Notes under the pieces: generated by a model
What the model saw: the letters and a program-made list of their open reading frames with translations, nothing else
What the model was told of the DNA's origin: nothing
The model's database searches: none
From: a bacterium
GTDB lineage: Bacteria; Vulcanimicrobiota; Xenobia; Xenobiales; JADMJV01
DNA length: 64,000 bases
Assembly (NCBI GenBank): GCA_018780265.1
Contig: JADMJV010000092.1
Span: 44,541-108,540 of the forward strand
Direction of reading: 5' to 3'
Program-made: the position numbers and the translations under genes
Part shown: one piece after another, positions 59,134-64,000 of the stretch
How positions within the stretch are numbered: position 1 is the first letter of the stretch
Layout of the letters: each line of letters starts with the position of its first letter

Positions 59134-60426
59134 ATGAAGACCAGCCTTTTGGACATTTTCAAGGTGGGCATCGGCCCTTCCAGTTCACACACGGTGGGAC
59201 CCATGCTGGCGGCTGCTCACTTTGCGCAACTGGCCCCCCCGGGGACGGCCAGGATTTGCGCCTGTCTTTACGGTTCCTTGGCCCTGACCGGTCGGGGTCA
59301 CGCTACTGATCGAGCGGTGCTGTTGGGCTTGTGCGGAGAACGTCCGGATACGGTCGACCTGGATGGCATGGAGTCACGGCTTGCGGCACTGCCGCCCGGG
59401 CGCTTCGAGGTATCCTTTCACGGCGACGAGTGGATGCCTGAGCACCCCAATGGTTTGCGTATGCGGGCCTATGACGGCCAGGGTCAATTGTTGCTGGAGC
59501 AGGGTTACTACTCGGTAGGTGGGGGCACCATTCGTGAGGAGGGGGCGCCGGCCACGGTGCAGAGCACGGTGGTTGTGCCCTACCCCTTTAGCTGTGCCGA
59601 CGAGTTGCTCGGCCTGGGAGAAGAGCTGGGGCTGGCTATTTGGGAGATCGGTTTGCGCAACGAACTGGCCTGGCACAGTCAGGCCGAGATTGAAGCCTGG
59701 CTGCAGCGCATCTGGCGCGTGATGCAAGAAAGTGTGCGGCGTGGTCTGAGCTGCGAGGGCATTTTGCCTGGTGGACTGCAGGTGGCTCGCCGGGCTCGCA
59801 ACCTGGCTCGCCAACTCGACCCTGGAGACTCTCTGGCTCCGTTGGATTGGGTGGAAGCCTACGCCATGGCCGTCAATGAGGAAAATGCGGCAGGAGGTCG
59901 GGTTGTGACCGCTCCCACCAACGGGTCTGCCGGGATTATTCCGGCCGTAGCTCACTACTATCAGCGTTTTGTGAAGGGCGCCGATCAGGCCGGCCTGGAT
60001 CGCTACTTCTTAACCGCCGCCGTGCTGGGTACGCTGTATAAGGAGAATGCTTCCATCAGTGGGGCCGACGTGGGTTGTCAGGGAGAGGTTGGAGTGGCCT
60101 GCTCGATGGCGGCTGGAGGCCTGGTCGCCGCTCAGGGCGGCTCCAACCGGTGTCTGGAGAAGGCCGCCGAAATCGCCATGGAGCATCACCTGGGGTTGAC
60201 CTGCGACCCGGTGGGAGGGTTGGTGCAAATTCCCTGCATCGAACGCAATGCCATGGGGGCTACCCAGGCCATCCACGCCGCCAGGCTGGCCATGCATGAG
60301 GGGGCCGGGCACAAGGTTTCGTTGGATCGGGCGATCCGCACCATGTTGATGACAGGTCGTGACATGCAATCGACGTATAAGGAGACTTCGCTGGCCGGCC
60401 TGGCCGTCAACGTGCCCCTGTGTTGA
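59134..60426 (+). CDS. sdaA: L-serine ammonia-lyase, iron-sulfur-dependent, single chain
   Basis: 430 residues from the ATG at 59134 (a GTG six bases earlier is possible); the frame opens at 59023. LLDIFKVGIGPSSSHTVGPM is the N-terminal motif of the beta domain. The catalytic domain contains GRVVTAPTNGSAGIIPAV and the three cluster Cys in SGADVGCQGEVGVACS, LTCDPVGGLV and IPCIERNAMGA. It deaminates L-serine to pyruvate through an oxygen-sensitive [4Fe-4S] cluster, in the cytoplasm. Beta and alpha parts are fused, as in E. coli SdaA. Confidence 0.93.
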   Translation: MKTSLLDIFKVGIGPSSSHTVGPMLAAAHFAQLAPPGTARICACLYGSLALTGRGHATDRAVLLGLCGERPDTVDLDGMESRLAALPPGRFEVSFHGDEWMPEHPNGLRMRAYDGQGQLLLEQGYYSVGGGTIREEGAPATVQSTVVVPYPFSCADELLGLGEELGLAIWEIGLRNELAWHSQAEIEAWLQRIWRVMQESVRRGLSCEGILPGGLQVARRARNLARQLDPGDSLAPLDWVEAYAMAVNEENAAGGRVVTAPTNGSAGIIPAVAHYYQRFVKGADQAGLDRYFLTAAVLGTLYKENASISGADVGCQGEVGVACSMAAGGLVAAQGGSNRCLEKAAEIAMEHHLGLTCDPVGGLVQIPCIERNAMGATQAIHAARLAMHEGAGHKVSLDRAIRTMLMTGRDMQSTYKETSLAGLAVNVPLC

Positions 60427-60551
60427 GGAATATTTTCGAGAGCGAGTCGACGGTTCAGGGTATGACACCTTATCGAACTCGTCCCCGATTCCTCAGTCAG
60501 TTGGTTTTTTTGGGCCTGCGACTGGCCGCAAAGTTGCTGCGCCGGGAGTCT

Positions 60552-61211
60552 TCATGTTCTGCGGCCGGCACCGTGAGTTAAAGCCTGAGTGCGGTCATTG
60601 AGCCTGTCGACGGCTGTCAGCAGGCGATTGCCCACTTCGGCCTGGGCCAGGCCGGGGCTAAAGGATTGTCGGTTTTCGGCCGCTTGTTCCAATAGATCGA
60701 GAGCGTACATCCAGGCGTCGATGGCGCTTTGTAGGAGTCGATGACCAACCACCGACTCGGCGGTCACTTCGGAGTGAAGCACCGGTGTTTGCGCATAGCG
60801 AGCCCAGGCTTCTTCCAGCAACTGACGCTTGCTATCGAGATACTCGTAAAAGGCTTCCGGGGAGCCTGAATCCAACTGGTCCAGGGCCTTGAGCAGGCGC
60901 CCATAGGAGCGACTGTGCCAGTCTATACTGGGCAAAGCCGAGGCCAGGTTGCGAAATTCTTGCTCCAGGTGCTGCACGTCAACCGGAAGCTCCGCTATGA
61001 CCTCTTCTTCCCACTGGTCGGCAAGATCGAGCAGATCGTCAACGGGGATGGTTCCCTGCCACAGGCAGTCCAGGATGTAGAGCAGTTGGGGCCGACGCGG
61101 ATCTTCGAAGCTCAGGGCGTCCAATGAGCTTTGCACCAGGGTGCGCGTTTCGGCCACTTCGGCCACCTCGATCTCGGTGCAGCGGATCCAGGCCAGCAGA
61201 GTGGCGAACAT
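60552..61211 (-). CDS. Unknown helical protein related to the zinc-ribbon gene product at 7661
   Basis: 219 residues, acidic and all-helical. LLYILDCLWQGTIPVDDLLD then LADQWEEEVIAEL matches the helical unit of the 7661-8551 protein (LLDGEAQDEDLL and WRGGKLPWEQLY), and SFSPGLAQAEVGNRLLTAV resembles its second motif. It lacks the zinc ribbon and so appears to be a one-unit version. No signal peptide. Function unknown. It lies upstream of an Ala/Gln-rich small ORF and the prepilin cluster, on the same strand. Confidence 0.65.
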   Translation of the reverse strand: MFATLLAWIRCTEIEVAEVAETRTLVQSSLDALSFEDPRRPQLLYILDCLWQGTIPVDDLLDLADQWEEEVIAELPVDVQHLEQEFRNLASALPSIDWHSRSYGRLLKALDQLDSGSPEAFYEYLDSKRQLLEEAWARYAQTPVLHSEVTAESVVGHRLLQSAIDAWMYALDLLEQAAENRQSFSPGLAQAEVGNRLLTAVDRLNDRTQALTHGAGRRT

Positions 61212-61233
61212 CGAACCCGGGACGCGAGTCAGT

Positions 61234-61479
61234 TCATTGGGGGCCCGGATGGGGCGGCCCCTTCAGGATCACCTGGGCCGTATCGGCCTGCTGTTGGGTG
61301 AGGGCCGCCGCCGCCGATGGATTGGAGGCAGCAACAGATTGCTGCAGGGCCGAAGTGGTGCCAGCAGCCGTGGAGGAGTCGGTCGGTGTCGATTGGGCGG
61401 CCTGGTCGCCAGATTTTGCCCGGGCTGCGGGAGAGGGGTTGGAAGCGGAGCGTGCTGAGCCTGCGGCGGGAATTTCCAT
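61234..61479 (-). CDS. Small Ala/Ser/Gln-rich protein
   Basis: 81 residues of low-complexity sequence (SARSASNPSPAARAKSGDQA then AAGTTSALQQSVAASNP), ending AALTQQQADTAQVILKG. No strong ribosome site. It lies between the prepilin genes and the 60552 gene, 22 bases from the latter's start, on the same strand, which supports expression as part of that transcript. It could be a disordered cytoplasmic peptide. Confidence 0.45.
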   Translation of the reverse strand: MEIPAAGSARSASNPSPAARAKSGDQAAQSTPTDSSTAAGTTSALQQSVAASNPSAAAALTQQQADTAQVILKGPPHPGPQ

Positions 61480-61514
61480 GAGGGCACATTCACCAGAATG
61501 GGGCTGGCTCCCTG

Positions 61515-62201
61515 TTAGCTGCCGGGTCCACTGTTTTCCAGGCGCACCAGAATGGATGCCTCGGAGCGCTCATTCATTTGGCGGCCTCCCACTTTTTTCC
61601 CCCCGCGGGCGGCCAACCTCAAGGTTACTTGCACCGTTTGAGTCTCGGCGTCGTAGGCCACCTGAAAGTCGTCCACCGATTGGCAGATGACTTTGCTGGA
61701 AACGGCAGCGGCGTTGAGACCTGGATCGTTGGCCATATGGGTGGCTTCGGAGAACCCCAGTAAAGGGCCGGCGTAGGGCGGTCCGGGTGCGGGGCGATAG
61801 TCCTGGCTGATCAGCGCACCTTGGGGAAGCAGGTCGGCGTAAACCACCCGGTAGCTGTCCCATCGGATGTCGGCCGTGTCGGGGTTGAAATTGGCCGGGT
61901 CGTCCCAGCGCGACAGGGTGGCCAGAGCGTAGCCGTGGCGCTGCACTCCCTGACCGCCGGCACTGGTGCAGCTGCGTCCGTCGACAATGTCGAGAGTGTC
62001 CGAGTCGGCTACCCTCAGCGCGGGCACCAGCGCCAGTATACTGCGGCGAGCGTCACTGGTGAGAGCGTTCTTGGCGTCGCCCAGTCGAAAGGCGCGCGAC
62101 CCGTTGTCGAAAAGACTGAAAGTGACCCACAGGCCCACCGAGAGCAAGACCATGGCCATGACCACCTCGAGCAAGCTGAAGCCCCTCCGCGAGCGCCTCA
62201 T
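61515..62201 (-). CDS. Type IV pilin-like (prepilin) protein
   Basis: 228 residues from the ATG at 62201, coupled to the upstream gene by an ATGA overlap. The N-terminal RGFSLLEVVMAMVLLSVGLW is a class III prepilin signal: cleavage after G, then FSLLE with the Glu at position +5. The rest is a beta-rich pseudopilin-like body (SARRSILALVPALRVAD; DDFQVAYDAETQTVQVTLRL). It probably forms part of a type IV pilus or type II secretion pseudopilus tip. It is third of at least three genes. Confidence 0.85.
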   Translation of the reverse strand: MRRSRRGFSLLEVVMAMVLLSVGLWVTFSLFDNGSRAFRLGDAKNALTSDARRSILALVPALRVADSDTLDIVDGRSCTSAGGQGVQRHGYALATLSRWDDPANFNPDTADIRWDSYRVVYADLLPQGALISQDYRPAPGPPYAGPLLGFSEATHMANDPGLNAAAVSSKVICQSVDDFQVAYDAETQTVQVTLRLAARGGKKVGGRQMNERSEASILVRLENSGPGS

Positions 62202-62602
62202 GGAGTGGCCAGACGACCGGCGCGGGTGGACAGACGGCCCTGCCCCTGGCGACTCCCGCCCGACCACCATACCTGCACATCCACATAATAAATGGGCTGT
62301 CCACCCGATACGACGGTCATGGGAGAACAGGTCACCTGGTAGAGAAATTCCTGGACGTTGGCACCGTCATGGTTGTAGAGAAGGGTGCTCTGGCCGCCGG
62401 GGCTGGATTGAAATCTGGCGGCCGAGCACTCTTGCTGCAAAATTCGCTCGGCCACGAGCAGGCCGGCCGAAAGGTCGTTGGACTTTTCGGCTCCAGCCAG
62501 CAGTCGCAAAAAGAGCCCGCTAAGCCCGATTAGCAAAATGGCCAGAACCCCCAGGGCGATTACGGTTTCCAACAGGGTCAATCCTCGGGAAGTCGGCGCC
62601 AA
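62198..62602 (-). CDS. Prepilin-like protein
   Basis: 134 residues from a TTG at 62602, immediately after the stop of the preceding gene. RGLTLLETVIALGVLAILLI is a prepilin cleavage/methylation motif with Glu at +5. A short body follows (AERILQQECSAARFQSSPGG; YYVDVQVWWSGGS). It is a minor pilin or pseudopilin of the PilV/GspI type by position and size. TTG starts of this sort are weak, so its output may depend on coupling with the upstream gene. Confidence 0.8.
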   Translation of the reverse strand: MAPTSRGLTLLETVIALGVLAILLIGLSGLFLRLLAGAEKSNDLSAGLLVAERILQQECSAARFQSSPGGQSTLLYNHDGANVQEFLYQVTCSPMTVVSGGQPIYYVDVQVWWSGGSRQGQGRLSTRAGRLATP

Positions 62603-62603
62603 A

Positions 62604-64000
62604 TCAAGGTCCTATCCAGAAAAAGGCGGGGCCCAGACCCAGTCTGGTAATGTCGAATTGGTCTTCGAAAGAGGAGGGGTCGAAGACGATTTTGCCCGAC
62701 TTGAGATGGTCAAAGCCGACCGTGCCCTGCTCGCTGATCATGGCGCCTAACAAGCGAAAGCTGCTGGCCAGATTGGTATAGATGTTGCCTTTGGCATAGA
62801 GAATTCCCCCGAAGAGAAAGTCCTGTCGTTGCGACTCCAGGTAGGGGTTGGAGCCATCCATGTAATCAAGCAGCCTTTTGCCAACGGTGCGTGCGTCTTG
62901 ATTGTAGGCCGAAACCTGATTGACCACCAGAGTCTGTACCGTAGAGTTCTGGCCGTCGAAAGCGACAGGGTTCCAGAGGTTAATCATGTCGGAATTGGGG
63001 CTGACCCGGTCCAGGGACTTAATAAACTCGCGCAGTCGCGTGTGCAGGCCCAGCGTCATTCCCTCTACTTTGCAGGCAGTTACGTACTCGAGAATCAATT
63101 GACTGGCAGGCACGCCCTCGAGAGTAAGGAGTCCCGTGACGGGGTCGGGTCTTTCCAGGGCCACCTGGATTTTGGTCAGGTCTTTGCCGCTCGGCGTCTG
63201 GCCGCCGGGGAGCATGTCTTTCAAAACATCGTCGTAGTTGCCGCTCAACAGGTGGCTGCGCAGAGATCCCTGGTTGGGGGGCTTGTCGACCATGCCGGCG
63301 GCACCTTGCAAGTCTGACGTGCCGGACGCCTGCCAGGTCTTAAAAGCCTTTTGAACGTCGGAGGAGTAGTCCGACTGGTTATCCAAAACCTGGGCATAGA
63401 GGTTGAAGTCGTTGGGCAGCATGGCGAAGTATTGGGTTGAGGCTTTGTTGTCTACCTCGCCAAAAACCACCGATTCGGCCACCAGAGCCATTCCGTCGGT
63501 ACGGGTGGCCGACAGGAAGCTGTTGCCGTTGACTTGCATCGTGCCGCCCTGACCGGAGCTGTTTTTCTGTACAAAGATCTGTCCGCTGCCGATCAGGTCC
63601 CCTTTGACCTCGACGTTGCCGTTTACGGTCAGTCGGCTTTTGGTCTTGGTAGCGTTACCCAGCGCCGAATAGGAGAGCGGCAAGCCTAATTTGTCGTAGC
63701 CTACGGCCAACGTTACCGGCACATTAACGGTTTTCTGAGAGTCTATGAGTCCCGTGCTGCTATAGACGATTTCGGTTTGCTGGGCGCTGAGGTGGAGATC
63801 TCCATTTACCTGGACGTTGCCCTGGGGCATGAAGCGGTATTCGGAAAGTTCGATAAAGGTGCCCGACTGAAAGATGGTCTTGTGGTAGGTGGTGGGCGAG
63901 CCGGTAGGGGTGCTCCGGTATTGCACCGTTTCATGGTCTGTAAAATGATAGTAACCGGGGTCGAGAGTGGGTGAGCTCGCAGGCTTCTTGAGCTGGTCGG
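62604..64000 (-). CDS. Large pilus-assembly-associated protein (5' end outside window)
   Basis: The frame is open from the right edge (reading KKPASSPTLDPGYYHFTDHE before the GTG at 63926) to the stop at 62604, at least 465 residues. Blocks of short VNG strands (NVQVNGDLHLSAQQTEIVYS, RLTVNGNVEVKGDLIGSGQI) give a bactofilin- or PilX-like beta pattern, and LLGAMISEQGTVGFDHLKSG lies near the end, as in prepilin-cluster proteins of the PilX/DUF7305 type. No prepilin motif is visible in the part seen; it could lie outside the window. It is first of the visible three-gene operon. Confidence 0.65.
   Translation of the reverse strand, partial: DQLKKPASSPTLDPGYYHFTDHETVQYRSTPTGSPTTYHKTIFQSGTFIELSEYRFMPQGNVQVNGDLHLSAQQTEIVYSSTGLIDSQKTVNVPVTLAVGYDKLGLPLSYSALGNATKTKSRLTVNGNVEVKGDLIGSGQIFVQKNSSGQGGTMQVNGNSFLSATRTDGMALVAESVVFGEVDNKASTQYFAMLPNDFNLYAQVLDNQSDYSSDVQKAFKTWQASGTSDLQGAAGMVDKPPNQGSLRSHLLSGNYDDVLKDMLPGGQTPSGKDLTKIQVALERPDPVTGLLTLEGVPASQLILEYVTACKVEGMTLGLHTRLREFIKSLDRVSPNSDMINLWNPVAFDGQNSTVQTLVVNQVSAYNQDARTVGKRLLDYMDGSNPYLESQRQDFLFGGILYAKGNIYTNLASSFRLLGAMISEQGTVGFDHLKSGKIVFDPSSFEDQFDITRLGLGPAFFWIGP

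Noticed and set aside
1..64000. rRNA or tRNA genes
   Set aside because: No cloverleaf with a T-loop consensus and no rRNA core sequence was recognised on either strand.

Overview
The window is a GC-rich, gene-dense bacterial chromosome segment. Gene order, a secreted FKBP, Hfq, an LspA lipoprotein peptidase, prepilin-like proteins and diaminopimelate epimerase fit a diderm-type free-living bacterium. The mix of Hanks-type kinase-WD40 proteins, FHA and PilZ proteins, DUF3300/DUF2950, a serpin, a clostripain-family peptidase and many lineage-specific membrane, zinc-ribbon and helical proteins suggests a poorly cultured phylum (of the Eremiobacterota, Armatimonadota or Planctomycetota kind). Placement below domain level is inference only. 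No rRNA, tRNA or CRISPR array was seen.

Layout. 1-903: 5' part of a 2OG-Fe(II) oxygenase/WD40 fusion leaving the window on the left. 993-1343: 3' remnant of a group II intron with intact-looking domains V and VI. 1657-11197: malQ, msrA, a YdeP-type molybdopterin oxidoreductase with a membrane acyltransferase-like protein, a Met/Cys PLP enzyme and unknown genes. 11194-16113: minus-strand secreted enzymes (trypsin-like protease, SGNH hydrolase, GH144-type glucanase) and the DUF3300/DUF2950 pair. 16510-19727: receiver protein and HEAT/WD40 protein. 19796-21493: mobile-element debris (ribbon-helix-helix-like, coiled-coil, serine recombinase stub, 5' group II intron remnant). 21494-25247: degenerate GGDEF, PilZ and giant coiled-coil genes. 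25599-31230: three translationally coupled signalling genes (FHA/GHKL-like, receiver-like, Ser/Thr kinase-WD40), preceded by four 61-63 bp tandem repeats and an XRE-nuclease fusion. 32374-40453: unknown membrane and secreted proteins, including a clostripain-YidD-glycine-zipper fusion. 40766-44866: hfq-dapF-M24 peptidase-asnB operon. 45161-61479: housekeeping and unknown genes (FKBP, IMPase-like, serpin, lspA, PfpI-like, CcdC-like, dprA, AAA ATPase, bestrophin, sdaA). 61515-64000: prepilin-like operon leaving the window on the right.

How the genes fit together. Tandem genes are often coupled by ATGA, GTGA or TTGA overlaps. Five convergent pairs share a four-base stop overlap (TTAG or CTAG). 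Surface and signalling functions dominate: c-di-GMP-type domains, phosphorylation-dependent signalling, secreted proteases and a protease inhibitor, and pilus-like proteins. The strongest candidate for an undescribed system is the C11 peptidase-YidD-glycine-zipper protein at 37068-39005, which joins a caspase-fold protease to membrane-active domains in one chain. The FHA/receiver/kinase operon with its repeat leader is second.
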